NCBI RefSeq assembly: GCF_003121895.1
Contig: NZ_QEWW01000001.1
Span: 558,001 to 622,000, forward strand
Length of the DNA: 64,000 nucleotides
From: Ignatzschineria cameli
GTDB lineage: Bacteria; Pseudomonadota; Gammaproteobacteria; Cardiobacteriales; Wohlfahrtiimonadaceae
Reading direction: 5' to 3'
Position 1 is the stretch's first letter, and each line of letters opens with the position of its first letter. The position numbers and the translations under genes are program-made. The notes beneath the pieces are model-generated. The model had not been told where the DNA came from, searched no databases, and saw only the letters and a program-made list of their open reading frames with translations. This document shows, one piece after another, positions 1 to 9,178 of the stretch.

Positions 1-824
1 TCCCAAAAGAGCACTTCACTACTGACAACGTGAACCGCAACGCGAGATTGATCCGTCGCTAAAGGGAGAATGGTTGGATTTTCAGCACCTGGAAGTAGCT
101 TAGTAATCTCCTCTAAACGATCCTTAGGGGCGTGTAACATAATATATTTCGATTCATTTGCCTGAATCACACTCTGAATTCTCGGCATAATTTTGGCAAT
201 TAGCGCCTTTTTCTCGGCACTCATCTCAACATTGGTCTCAATAAGACAAGCTTTAGAGCGGAAGATCACCTCAACCTCTTTTAGACCATTTGCTTCTAGC
301 GTCGCTCCTGAAGAGACAAGATCACAAATTGCATCCGCCAAACCTGCTCGCGGCGCAACTTCAACAGATCCTGTTAAGAGAGAGCTCTTATAATTGATCT
401 CCTTCGCCTTTAAATAACGATCGAGGAGATTCGGAAAAGAAGTTGCCACCCGTAAGCCTTGAAAATCCTCAATACCTTGATAATCACAGCTCTTAGGCAG
501 CGCTAATGAGAGTCGGCATCCTCCAAATGGAAGAACCTGTTTGACACGATAGAGAGATTCGATCGACTCTTTACGACCAAGGGCCACCTCCTCTAATACA
601 TTTTGTCCAACAATTCCGAGATCAACAACACCATCAAAGACTAATCCCGGGATATCATCATCGCGGACTCGTAGAATATCGATCGGCATATTCTCTACAT
701 GAGCGATCAGCTTATCTTTGGTCATATTAATCTTAAGTCCACTCTTCTCAAGTAACTCCTGAGATTCTTCACTTAAACGTCCTGACTTCTGGATAGCGAT
801 TTTTAAGCGACTACTTTTCATCAT
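1..824 (-). CDS. hisG: ATP phosphoribosyltransferase HisG (long form), 3' end cut by window edge
   Basis: Catalyses the first step of histidine synthesis, joining ATP and PRPP. I translated the minus strand from the window edge: about 274 residues are visible. They include the family blocks [19 protein letters not shown] (about residues 44-62) and [18 protein letters not shown] followed by [10 protein letters not shown] (about residues 150-182), ending at SSEVLFWE. Close colinearity with the 299-aa E. coli-type long enzyme suggests about 25 residues lie beyond base 1. Two ATGs are adjacent (824 and 821); a GAGG 8 nt upstream favours 824. The rest of a his operon, if present, would lie to the left. 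Identity is secure; the start is probable. Confidence 0.95.
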   Translation of the reverse strand, partial: MMKSSRLKIAIQKSGRLSEESQELLEKSGLKINMTKDKLIAHVENMPIDILRVRDDDIPGLVFDGVVDLGIVGQNVLEEVALGRKESIESLYRVKQVLPFGGCRLSLALPKSCDYQGIEDFQGLRVATSFPNLLDRYLKAKEINYKSSLLTGSVEVAPRAGLADAICDLVSSGATLEANGLKEVEVIFRSKACLIETNVEMSAEKKALIAKIMPRIQSVIQANESKYIMLHAPKDRLEEITKLLPGAENPTILPLATDQSRVAVHVVSSEVLFW

Positions 825-976
825 TGTCGATGCCTCTTCTACGATTTTAATCCTGTTATAAAAATAAGAAGAGAAGCGAATTGATTATTTAATGCCCCTC
901 TTCTGTATTAGCGTAGTAGTACAATAATACAATCTTAAGAAGATTACAATGCTTTTTTGTACTATTTTTCTAATCA

Positions 977-1011
977 ACATATGAATCTACATATGAATCT
1001 ACATATGAATC
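977..1011. repeat. Tandem repeat, unit ACATATGAATCT x3
   Basis: Three head-to-tail 12-nt units, the last lacking its final base. A degenerate further unit (cagcatataa) follows. It lies about 150 nt upstream of hisG. Confidence 0.9.
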
Positions 1012-1111
1012 AGCATATAAAACCTACAAGTTAGTCTATGAGGCAACATCTAACAATTGATCCGCCCTCGACAATCGCCCCTAAAAGTGACTGATACAAA
1101 AATGGCTGACA

Positions 1112-1137
1112 CAAAAAAGGCGATCTTTCGATCGCCT
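1112..1137 (-). terminator. Rho-independent terminator of metQ
   Basis: On the minus strand, an 8-bp perfect stem (AGGCGATC/GATCGCCT, positions 1118-1137) with a 4-nt loop is followed by a run of T (1112-1117). It sits about 160 nt after the metQ stop. Confidence 0.8.
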
Positions 1138-1295
1138 CTAATTCGATAATAACATCGTAATAATTCAGTAATATTACACCCTAACTCCGATTAGCTACTC
1201 CGATTAGCTACTTCGATTAGCTTATTACTTAAATTTAATGATTGTAAGTTCAAACTTAATCTCGCATCATTTAGGAAGAAGCTTGAGTCAATAGC

Positions 1296-2132
1296 CTACT
1301 TTGTCGCCTCGTCCCATGCTGCTGGATATTTATAACCGGCAAAGCGTTCCGCAGCATAAGCTTTAAATGCATCGGAGTTATAAGCCTCTTTTACATCTTT
1401 TAACCAAGGCGCATCCACATCTTTACTCTTTACCGCAGCCCAGTTGATAAAGGCAAATCCTGGATCCGTAAAGAGCGCTTCACTAAAGGGAATTTTAGAG
1501 CTTGCAGCATAGTTCCCAGGAATAATGACATAATCGAGATCATCACGAACACGCGGTAATTGAGGCGCCTCAATCATCACTAATTCAATATTATGAGGAT
1601 TATCAGCAATATCCGCTGCAACGGCTTTCAAAGAATCGGTCCCTGGTTTGAGCGTAATTAAACCTGCATCTACCAATAGCGCTAATGAACGAGAGAAGTT
1701 ACTCGGATCATTAGGAACTGCAAATTTCGCTCCTTCACCGAGCTGATCTAAACTCTTCTTCTTACCGCTATAGATCCCTAAAGGACCTGTTGGGATCTGA
1801 AAAACTTCTGTTAGATCGAGCTTATGTAGTGTTTTAAAGGAGTTAAGATAAGGAAGATGTTGGAAGGTATTGATCTCGATCGAACCATCTGCCAGCGCAT
1901 GATTAGGCTGAACATAATCGGTAAAAACAACTAACTCTACCTGATATCCCTTCTCTTCCAATTGTGGTTTAACAGAATCGGTCACCATATCAGCAAAGTC
2001 ACCCACTGTTGTCCCGATCCGAATTTTCTTACGATCAGCTTCATCCACCTGATCATCTTTATTACAACCTGCTAAGACGAGTGAACTCCCTATTAGCGAG
2101 ACAAATGCTAATTTCTTTAAAACTGTTTTCAT
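1296..2132 (-). CDS. metQ: D-methionine-binding lipoprotein MetQ (NlpA family)
   Basis: Periplasmic, lipid-anchored substrate-binding protein of a methionine ABC importer. The 278-aa protein starts with a lipoprotein signal (residues 1-22) and lipobox LAGC with Cys23. The NlpA-family body follows (IRIGTTVGDFADMV, then DYVQPNHALADGSIEINTFQH). Length is typical. The ATPase (MetN) and permease (MetI) genes that usually flank it are absent on both sides, so it must work with components encoded elsewhere or bind a related ligand. It has its own terminator and appears monocistronic. Family is certain; methionine as ligand is inferred from the family. Confidence 0.88.
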   Translation of the reverse strand: MKTVLKKLAFVSLIGSSLVLAGCNKDDQVDEADRKKIRIGTTVGDFADMVTDSVKPQLEEKGYQVELVVFTDYVQPNHALADGSIEINTFQHLPYLNSFKTLHKLDLTEVFQIPTGPLGIYSGKKKSLDQLGEGAKFAVPNDPSNFSRSLALLVDAGLITLKPGTDSLKAVAADIADNPHNIELVMIEAPQLPRVRDDLDYVIIPGNYAASSKIPFSEALFTDPGFAFINWAAVKSKDVDAPWLKDVKEAYNSDAFKAYAAERFAGYKYPAAWDEATK

Positions 2133-2275
2133 CGATGCTATTCCTTTTCTATCTAAAGAGTTGCTTATAAATGTTTTTAAGTGCTTTTATCAAATTCTGT
2201 TAAGTTCAGTCAGTTATCTACAAAAGCGCTTCAACCGTTTTTCTGATATTTTTTGATATTTTTTCTAATAATATG

Positions 2276-2305
2276 AAAAACCCGTAACCTCAAAGAAGTT
2301 ACGGG
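2276..2305 (-). terminator. Terminator downstream of the SH3-domain gene
   Basis: Minus-strand stem CCCGTAAC/GTTACGGG (2281-2288 with 2298-2305), 9-nt loop, then a T run (2276-2280). It lies 165 nt beyond the stop of the SH3 gene. Confidence 0.75.
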
Positions 2306-2469
2306 CTATTTGGCTAATTCTGGTATAGAGGCTTAGACTCTTTTTATCAAGATCTAACTCATCTTCTATATCACGCTTTAGCTGTTCATTGCCCGCAAGC
2401 TGTGTCAAATCGGCATTCTTTATTAAAACGGGTATTGGGAATCGTGTCAATACCCTCTTTTGAAAAAAC

Positions 2470-3174
2470 TTAAAAATCCCAAGTTCTTTTCCGGCGCGTT
2501 TTTGCAAAGAGGCGTGGCAAAATCGAGGTTCCTAAGATAATTCCTCCTAAAAGAATCAATGCTCCCGCCGTCCATTCACTACTTCGATTGACCGACTGAA
2601 GACGCGCATTTTCCTGCTTTAATGTTGTGATCTCCACCTTTTGAACATGATCTCGACGATTGAGCGCATCATTCTCCTGTGCTAACTCAATCTCTCTTGC
2701 ATTGAGGGTTCGCAACTCGACAATCTCCGATTGTAAGGCTTGATTTTCAGCGGTTAAGACCTCTAGCTCATTGAGAAGTGACTCTTTATCTTGTTGCGCT
2801 CGATTGAGTGCTTGCATCTGCGCCTCTTTTAAGCGCTCTATCTCCTCTTCTAAGGCTCTATTTTCCTGCAAGAGTGGCTCATAACGATTCTTCGCCTCTT
2901 CAATATAGTTTCGCGCACTCGGCTCATTCATCAAAAAGGTGTTATAGATCCAGCCGGTCTTATTGCCATCATAGCGAATCTGATAGTAGCCATTACGCTC
3001 AGCTAATTTTACAACCGGCTCTCCGGCATTAATCATCTTAGTAATTCGATAATTATCTCCGGCACCGGCTCTAATAGGGGCTTGTAGTTTATCGCTAATA
3101 TAGAGTTGCTCTGCCATCGCACACGATGCAAACCAAAAGAGTGCTGCCGTTACTAAGCGCTTCGATCTTTTCAT
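2470..3174 (-). CDS. TIGR04211-like SH3-domain, coiled-coil, membrane-anchored protein
   Basis: A 234-aa protein with a signal peptide (residues 1-21, ending CAMA), a bacterial SH3 (SH3b) domain (about 24-86, containing APIRAGAGDNYRITKMI and the GWIYN end), a long Glu/Gln/Leu-rich coiled coil (about 90-198), one transmembrane helix (about 201-222) and a basic cytoplasmic tail (KTRRKR). This is the layout of the YgiM-like SH3 protein family of gammaproteobacteria. It is probably an inner-membrane protein with its SH3 and coiled coil in the periplasm. The molecular role is not known. A single gene with its own terminator; the start is supported by the signal sequence. Confidence 0.8.
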   Translation of the reverse strand: MKRSKRLVTAALFWFASCAMAEQLYISDKLQAPIRAGAGDNYRITKMINAGEPVVKLAERNGYYQIRYDGNKTGWIYNTFLMNEPSARNYIEEAKNRYEPLLQENRALEEEIERLKEAQMQALNRAQQDKESLLNELEVLTAENQALQSEIVELRTLNAREIELAQENDALNRRDHVQKVEITTLKQENARLQSVNRSSEWTAGALILLGGIILGTSILPRLFAKTRRKRTWDF

Positions 3175-3428
3175 AACTCATTCCACCTATCTAATTATGC
3201 CTACTACTCGGTTAGTATAAAAAAATCTTATTATACATGAAAGGCTATCTCTGAATACTTCATAAATAGCACAATCTCCCCTACAATGAGTGGAATATTT
3301 GAAGATCGACATTAAGAATCAACATTAAGGATGAGTGCTCAATATTAGCGTTAAAAATCAATATTGAAAATCGATGTGAAAGATTAATGTTAACGATCAA
3401 TCATTAAATAAGAGAGAAGGAGTTGTTG

Positions 3429-4151
3429 ATGAAAATCTATATTATTACCGGCGGATCGAGAGGAATTGGTCACGCATTAGCGACTATTTTAGAAGCGGAA
3501 GATTATAAAGTCCTCCGAGTTTCTCGGAATAATCCCGATCAACTACCGAATCATATCGCACTTGATCTGACTCAACCGGGAGCGACAGAACAAGTTATGG
3601 CATGGCTCGAACCCTACCTTCATATCGCCTCAGAGATCACCTTAATTAATAACGCCGGCGTCGTTCAACCTATCGAACAGATTGGTAAACTTGATAGTAG
3701 TGTCATTGCAAAGGCGATCGATATCAATATTAAAGCACCGATTGAATTGAGTAATCGATTTGTCGAAGCGACACAGAACCTTCCTATTATGAAGCGGATT
3801 GTCAATATCTCGTCCGGCGCCGGACGCCATGTCTACTCCGGTTGGTCGATCTATTGTGCGACAAAGGCGGCAATCGACCACTTTAGCCGAGCACTCCATT
3901 TAGAGCAAAAGCAGCATCAACACCCCATCTATGTCACTGCACTCGCTCCCGGTGTCATCGATACCGATATGCAAGTGGAGATCCGAGCAAGCTCCCCAAC
4001 GGCATTTCCCCATATTGAGCGCTTCTTACAGCTTAAAGAGCAAAATCAGCTCCTCTCCCCGCATCAAGCGGCAGAAGCTATTATCCGCTATTTTAACTCT
4101 CCACTTATGACAGGTGATGAGCCGATCGCCGATATTCGAGATCTCCCATAG
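3429..4151 (+). CDS. Short-chain dehydrogenase/reductase (benzil-reductase-like)
   Basis: A classical SDR of 240 aa: cofactor motif TGGSRGIG (residues 7-14), NNAG in mid-protein, and catalytic YCATK (Tyr142, Lys146), with the PG motif after it. The sequence resembles the (S)-benzoin-forming benzil reductase / YueD group more than fatty-acid or sugar SDRs. The real substrate is unknown. I chose ATG 3429 rather than the two upstream TTG codons because AAGGAG lies 6 nt before it. The gene stands alone, upstream of the helicase operon and separated from it by 360 nt. Confidence 0.82.
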   Translation: MKIYIITGGSRGIGHALATILEAEDYKVLRVSRNNPDQLPNHIALDLTQPGATEQVMAWLEPYLHIASEITLINNAGVVQPIEQIGKLDSSVIAKAIDINIKAPIELSNRFVEATQNLPIMKRIVNISSGAGRHVYSGWSIYCATKAAIDHFSRALHLEQKQHQHPIYVTALAPGVIDTDMQVEIRASSPTAFPHIERFLQLKEQNQLLSPHQAAEAIIRYFNSPLMTGDEPIADIRDLP

Positions 4152-4289
4152 AAGAGAGATCTTATAGATCCCATCGATCCCATCAACGATGGTTGATTAC
4201 CCAACAATTAACCGCTAGCAATTTAGCGCTAATGGTCAGGATATGAATGACTAACGATTAATAGTTCATAGAGAACGGATTAGTCGTTA

Positions 4290-4317
4290 GTTATTCGTTA
4301 TTCGTTATTCGTTATTC
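4290..4317. repeat. Tandem repeat, unit GTTATTC x4
   Basis: Four perfect 7-nt units. Preceded by a partial TTCATA/GTTAG-type degenerate copy. Confidence 0.95.
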
Positions 4318-4358
4318 GTGCAGAATTATAAACTAGATCAACACTAAATCAGCAATAG

Positions 4359-4402
4359 CGCTTCCTCGCTTCCTCGCTTCCTCGCTGCCATGTTGCCATG
4401 TT
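4359..4402. repeat. Two abutting 8-nt tandem repeats: CGCTTCCT x3 and GCCATGTT x2
   Basis: Perfect units at 4359-4382, then CGCT, then 4387-4402. Both have an 8-nt period, typical of slippage-prone simple repeats. Confidence 0.95.
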
Positions 4403-4510
4403 GCAATATTGATACATTACTTTAGTAGAATTGAAAGGGTATGAAAGAGCAAGAAAGAGTATTAACAATCCGTTAATCTCAATAACTACTAGATAAGTAA
4501 GGGTTATACC

Positions 4511-7500
4511 ATGGCGCAACCATCTCCCGTCTACTCCTATAATGCCCTCTTTGCTGAGATCTTAAAACAGAATATTGCACTCAATGGAGAGAAAGGAATT
4601 GCTGGCTTCTCCCTCTTCAACGGCCCGACAGGATTGGGGAAAACTAGCTCGCTCTATAGTGCGCATGATGATTTGACGGCTCTTCCGATTCTCCAAGAGA
4701 TTAAAAATAGGGGTAAAAAAGCGATCTTCATCACCCACCGCTGGAATATTATTTTAGATCTCTACCATAATTTGACCCAAGCTGCTCCCACTAACGATCC
4801 CAACGGTGATCACAATGATCAAGGGAAGTTGCTGCCAAATTTTAAAGCGACGCTACTCTACCCACAACAGCAGCTATTAACCCATGTTATTTGCAATCTT
4901 CCTCTTCCCCATGAGAAAGAGGAGGACTCTCCAATGCCCACTTATCTTTCAAAACAGAAGATCAATGCAGCAACCAAAAGAGTTTTCAAAGCAATCCGTA
5001 ACCTAAAGCTTCAAAAAGCGATCACCCAAAAAACTGCGGAGCAATGGTTAAGTTACTGCCAAAAGATCTACTATAACTATGAGCCTTATCAAGAATCAGC
5101 ACAGCCCCCCTCTGAGAAGCAAGAACAGCTAACCCGAGTCTGTAGTCTATTTGAACAATCACTTATTAAGACACTTCTAGAGAGTGATGAAGATTCCCAA
5201 AAGATATTGCGGAAAAACCCGCTCATTCAGCAACTGTTGCCAGGAATCTGCTTTCAAGATCAAAAACATGATCTCCTAATAATGACCACTCAGAAATTCT
5301 TTTACGGTTTTTATGATGGTGTACAGCAACAACGCTTCTCCCAGAAGAGTTTACGCGATTACGTGATCTTTATCGATGAGTTTGATTATCAATCTGATGT
5401 GTTACAAAAGCTTCTCTCTACCGATTTCCCGATCCAAAATATGATGGAGTGCATTGGGCAGCTCTTAGTAGATTCCAAAGAGATTTTAGATCGTTCAATG
5501 CCCTATCATCGGGAGGCTTCTCAACGATTAATTAATTTAAGCGAGCAATTTGCCACAGCCCTTGATCAGGCCAATATTCCTCCCTTAACGGCTAATAGAC
5601 GTAATCTCCTTATTCCTAAATCGCTGTCACAAAAGACTGATGCCTTTGAGATGCGCTACCTTTTCCGTGCTGACCAACTAATCAGTAATGCCTATCTCTC
5701 ACTGATCAATGAGGAGGATACCCTTGTTCTCTATCCTCATAAAGAATTGATTCCATCAACCTCTCAAAAGATTCCTCTCTACCACTTTATGCGAATTTTA
5801 GAGAATTACCTAAGTCGCTTTATTCGAGAATTACACTATATCGATGAGAAATATGGCAAGAAAGACCCTTACCCTATTCCTCTTTCCCAGAGAATTATTA
5901 AGGATCTTCTCAATGAAAAAAATGATGGGAAAGAGAGCTATTATGCAAGAGTTCTCCCTTATCTCTACCCCTATTTACAAGTTGCGATGAATCTTCCGGA
6001 GCTTAAAAGAATCGGTCTTAATGGGCAGATCCCTAAAACTTATGAGAATCTCACCGGATTTACCACCTGGGCAATCGATAATGATAATAATGCCTTTGAT
6101 CTTCGGCGACTCAACATTAAACGCGCCTCCATGCAGACAACACCTGACGGTATCTTATTAGATCTCGCTTCTCGAAATCTGATTATTGCGCTCTCGGCTA
6201 CCGCCTATATTCCTAGAGTGATCTCCAATTTTGATCTTCCTTGGCTGATGCAGGTGCTCCCCTACATCGCAGAACTGCGAACACCTAATCTCTCTACCGA
6301 TAGCTTTGGTTATAAAATCCCCGATAAGGAGAAGGCGCTATATCTCAAATCGCCTATCCCCTATTTTGATAATCAGGAGATGATTCAGCTTCAAAAAACA
6401 ATGATTCAATCTCTTATCGATAAAAAGAGAGGTTATCGAAGCAGTCGCGGCTTACTCTTTATTACCGAATTTAATGGTAAACCTATTAAAAAGAGCACAC
6501 ATATCAATACGCGATTGCAGACACAATTTGAAAAAGAGGCTCACAACGACTACGCACAAGACCCTCTCTTTCCCAATTTTATTCCATCAGAAACTTTGTC
6601 ATTGCCACAAAGTGCTCATTTAGAGTGGGAGAGCATTTTCTATCACACATTACCCGCAGAGATTCTTTCCGATCAAGAGCGCTACAATCCATTTGCTGAA
6701 ATGATTTCTCTCAACTCAACCTCCCTCGATTCAATATATCGGCGAAATCGATCAAAAGAATCGAAGGTATCGAAGACATACCAATTCCGACAAGCGCTCT
6801 TTAGTAAACAGCTTGAGTTATTAAAAATCGCTAGCTATAAAGAGATGCATCTTGGGCAGATCGCCTTTTGTAACTCCTTTAGAGCGCTTTATCATTGGTT
6901 TAAACATCCAGATCGCCCAATAAGTCAGCAATATCTTCCATGGCTTAAGATCTTCTCCATCGATCATAATCATCCTGCCATACCAATGGAGAACTCACCC
7001 GCTATTGAACCTGATCTTTTTAGCGATCTTTCACTCTCACCCTCAAAACAGATGATACCTGTCGCCCTGAATCCATACCAACGCTGGCGCCAAGCTATAG
7101 CAGAACTCAATCTAGATAAAGGAGCCACGGAGAAAGCCTTATCGAATTATCTCTACTATCTTGAGGTAAACAATCGTCCCCTTATTCTCTGGTTTCTCAA
7201 TGCAAAAGTTCAAAAGCTTCCTCACTTTCAACGCTACTATCGTGAGCTTTTCCGATGTAATGTCCCCATCCTCCTGATGACACAAGCAAACTCATCCTCT
7301 AACGGGATCAATTTTCACTTTGAAGATAGTTCAGGAAAGACCCAAGATCTCTCTATCATCTATCTGCTTGAAGAGCATCACTACTTTTTTAGTAAAAAGG
7401 AGAATTTTTTCGATGGAATGGGCAATATCTCGGAAGGTGTGATGCCTTATGATCAACAACAAAATCTCCTCTACAAGATAAAAGAGGATCCGGCGATTAA

Positions 7501-9061
7501 GATGATTCGCGATCTGCAGAAACTTTTTCAAAACCGCTTTATTCAAAAGAGCCAATTAGCCCAAAATATTGCGCAGATCTTAGGTGATCGCTCCCTAACT
7601 GACCTTAATAAAACTTATAAAAAGAGTGAGGATTATCTACTCAATATCATGGCGAATCTACAACAACAGATCGGTCGATTAGAGCGAGTTTGGAATTTTT
7701 CTCAAAATATCGAGATCTATGCCAATGAGTCTCTAGCAGAGAATATTGCTGATTTTACCGCGACCTACTGCTATCAAAATAATGCCGATCTCATTAGCCA
7801 ACTCAATCGAGAGATTATTGATCAAGCAGTACAATATCAGAAAAATAATCAGCTTGAGAGCCATATTGAGATGCTTCTCACTGAAGAGCAATCGGGAGAG
7901 TCGATTCGTTATGTTGTAGAGTCGCTCTTCATCTCCTTGCTACAAGAGTTACGGCATCAAGAGAATCTTGAAGATTTAGAGATTGTGAAACGTGCGTGGC
8001 AACAACTGGGGATCGCCGTGCTTCAACATAACTATCAATGGTGTATGGAAGATGAAGCAATTCGCTATAAGGGGAATCATCCTAAAATAAGAGAGCTATT
8101 ATCACATCTTAAAATGAAACTCTCCCAATGGGCTTGCTTTAAACTCCCTCAAGTAGAGCGTGAAGATCTGCTTAAAATGCCCCACTCAACCGATTCTCAC
8201 TACTTAACTAAGCGTTTACAATATATTTGGTATACCCAAAAACCTTGGAAATTCTTCACATCACCCGGGAGAGGTCGTTACCATTATGATCTCGATCGGA
8301 GTTACGATATTTTAAATCGTCATAGTAAAATTTTGTTTCAATTTCGTGCACAAGGTTTTCTCAATACCCTTTTGCCAACTCAAGCGCAACAATATGAGTA
8401 TGCGCTTCACCCCCATATCCTTCAACGCATCTTTAAAGGTCGTGCTGGTGAATATGCCGTTAAGGCACTCTTTGATAGCTGCCATATCGAAACCACTTTT
8501 GAGCCTCTCTCAGCGCAAACTTATGAAGAGTATGATCTCGCCATTGTGGGTACCCCTTTTCGCATCGATGTCAAATTCTGGTCTCCGGGCTATATGCGGG
8601 AAACCAACCATGAACACTCCTTGTGGGAGAATAAGAGAGCGACAGAAACGAATAGTAACCATAGCAGCCAAGATCAACAAATAGATGAGCCCCAATACTT
8701 AGGGGAGATCTCTACCGCCGAGAGTACTACCCTCTATCCCGATAAATTGAGAGAAAAATTGGCAAGAATACGAAAACATGAGGGCAGCGAGATAAAGCTT
8801 ATTCTTATCAATCTCTTCGATCCACATGCGCCCGGCACATTATTAGGGTATAACGCCGATTTTATGGAAGCCTTGCCTCCTTTAAAGGCCGATATTATTC
8901 TTCTAAGCTCAGCACTACACCATCAAGAGAAAGAGCAACTTAGCCCTGGATTCCTCCACTTAATTGAAATCTTACAGAGCCAATACTCTCCTCTAAAATC
9001 TTATGAAAATTGGAATGATTTGGATAACTCCGATACCCCTGATGACACTGATGAAGCATGA
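4511..9061 (+). CDS. SF2 helicase with C-terminal PD-(D/E)XK-type nuclease motif (unassigned system)
   Basis: A 1516-aa cytoplasmic protein that I cannot assign to a named family. Helicase motifs are visible in order: Walker A GPTGLGKT (38-45), Ia-like KKAIFITHRW (69-78), TTQKFF (259-264), Walker B FIDEFD (287-292), motif III SAT (562-564), motif V-like SSNGINF (929-935) and motif VI QQIGRLER (1052-1059). The unusually long spacings imply large inserted domains. Near the C-terminus, GRAGEYAVKALF (Glu1314), YDLAIVG (Asp1342) and IDVKFW (Asp1353, Lys1355) fit a PD-(D/E)XK nuclease core. The tail is acidic. It is followed 117 nt later by a 927-aa partner on the same strand. Helicase assignment is firm, nuclease assignment likely. 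Its role (probably defence against foreign DNA) is inference. Confidence 0.75.
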   Translation: MAQPSPVYSYNALFAEILKQNIALNGEKGIAGFSLFNGPTGLGKTSSLYSAHDDLTALPILQEIKNRGKKAIFITHRWNIILDLYHNLTQAAPTNDPNGDHNDQGKLLPNFKATLLYPQQQLLTHVICNLPLPHEKEEDSPMPTYLSKQKINAATKRVFKAIRNLKLQKAITQKTAEQWLSYCQKIYYNYEPYQESAQPPSEKQEQLTRVCSLFEQSLIKTLLESDEDSQKILRKNPLIQQLLPGICFQDQKHDLLIMTTQKFFYGFYDGVQQQRFSQKSLRDYVIFIDEFDYQSDVLQKLLSTDFPIQNMMECIGQLLVDSKEILDRSMPYHREASQRLINLSEQFATALDQANIPPLTANRRNLLIPKSLSQKTDAFEMRYLFRADQLISNAYLSLINEEDTLVLYPHKELIPSTSQKIPLYHFMRILENYLSRFIRELHYIDEKYGKKDPYPIPLSQRIIKDLLNEKNDGKESYYARVLPYLYPYLQVAMNLPELKRIGLNGQIPKTYENLTGFTTWAIDNDNNAFDLRRLNIKRASMQTTPDGILLDLASRNLIIALSATAYIPRVISNFDLPWLMQVLPYIAELRTPNLSTDSFGYKIPDKEKALYLKSPIPYFDNQEMIQLQKTMIQSLIDKKRGYRSSRGLLFITEFNGKPIKKSTHINTRLQTQFEKEAHNDYAQDPLFPNFIPSETLSLPQSAHLEWESIFYHTLPAEILSDQERYNPFAEMISLNSTSLDSIYRRNRSKESKVSKTYQFRQALFSKQLELLKIASYKEMHLGQIAFCNSFRALYHWFKHPDRPISQQYLPWLKIFSIDHNHPAIPMENSPAIEPDLFSDLSLSPSKQMIPVALNPYQRWRQAIAELNLDKGATEKALSNYLYYLEVNNRPLILWFLNAKVQKLPHFQRYYRELFRCNVPILLMTQANSSSNGINFHFEDSSGKTQDLSIIYLLEEHHYFFSKKENFFDGMGNISEGVMPYDQQQNLLYKIKEDPAIKMIRDLQKLFQNRFIQKSQLAQNIAQILGDRSLTDLNKTYKKSEDYLLNIMANLQQQIGRLERVWNFSQNIEIYANESLAENIADFTATYCYQNNADLISQLNREIIDQAVQYQKNNQLESHIEMLLTEEQSGESIRYVVESLFISLLQELRHQENLEDLEIVKRAWQQLGIAVLQHNYQWCMEDEAIRYKGNHPKIRELLSHLKMKLSQWACFKLPQVEREDLLKMPHSTDSHYLTKRLQYIWYTQKPWKFFTSPGRGRYHYDLDRSYDILNRHSKILFQFRAQGFLNTLLPTQAQQYEYALHPHILQRIFKGRAGEYAVKALFDSCHIETTFEPLSAQTYEEYDLAIVGTPFRIDVKFWSPGYMRETNHEHSLWENKRATETNSNHSSQDQQIDEPQYLGEISTAESTTLYPDKLREKLARIRKHEGSEIKLILINLFDPHAPGTLLGYNADFMEALPPLKADIILLSSALHHQEKEQLSPGFLHLIEILQSQYSPLKSYENWNDLDNSDTPDDTDEA

Positions 9062-9178
9062 TGATAACCCCACTCCTGCCTCTCATCTCCCCCTCTAACC
9101 TTACCTGACCTTACCTCACCTTCTCTCATTATTTGGAAAATTCTCTAAAACATTCTGACATTTTAGGAGCTGATCATC

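Larger units (their letters stand above)
825..1295. other. Intergenic region between hisG and metQ
   Basis: No convincing gene. It holds the upstream region of hisG, a 12-nt tandem repeat (977-1011) and the minus-strand terminator of metQ (1112-1137). Confidence 0.6.
4152..4510 (+). promoter_or_regulatory. Repeat-rich upstream region of the helicase-nuclease operon
   Basis: No ORF of note. It contains three neighbouring short tandem repeats: GTTATTC x4 (4290-4317), CGCTTCCT x3 (4359-4382) and GCCATGTT x2 (4387-4402). They end about 110 nt before the start codon of the helicase gene, where its promoter is expected. The promoter itself is not identified. Confidence 0.5.

Noticed and set aside
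2133-2264. A methionine-related riboswitch or MetJ box before metQ
   Set aside because: No SAM-riboswitch-like fold or AGACGTCT-type tandem box is visible in this short leader.
2265-2507. 80-codon minus-strand frame overlapping the end of the SH3-domain gene
   Set aside because: Its last codons run through a clear terminator hairpin and T run, it overlaps the SH3 gene by 38 nt, and it has no ribosome site. The middle (RDIEDELDLDKK) looks protein-like, so a decayed fragment is possible but unsupported.
4511-9061. Reading the large helicase as Cas3 or a type I CRISPR effector
   Set aside because: No HD nuclease motif is visible at the N-terminus, the nuclease motif is PD-(D/E)XK-like and C-terminal, and no CRISPR array or other cas gene is present.
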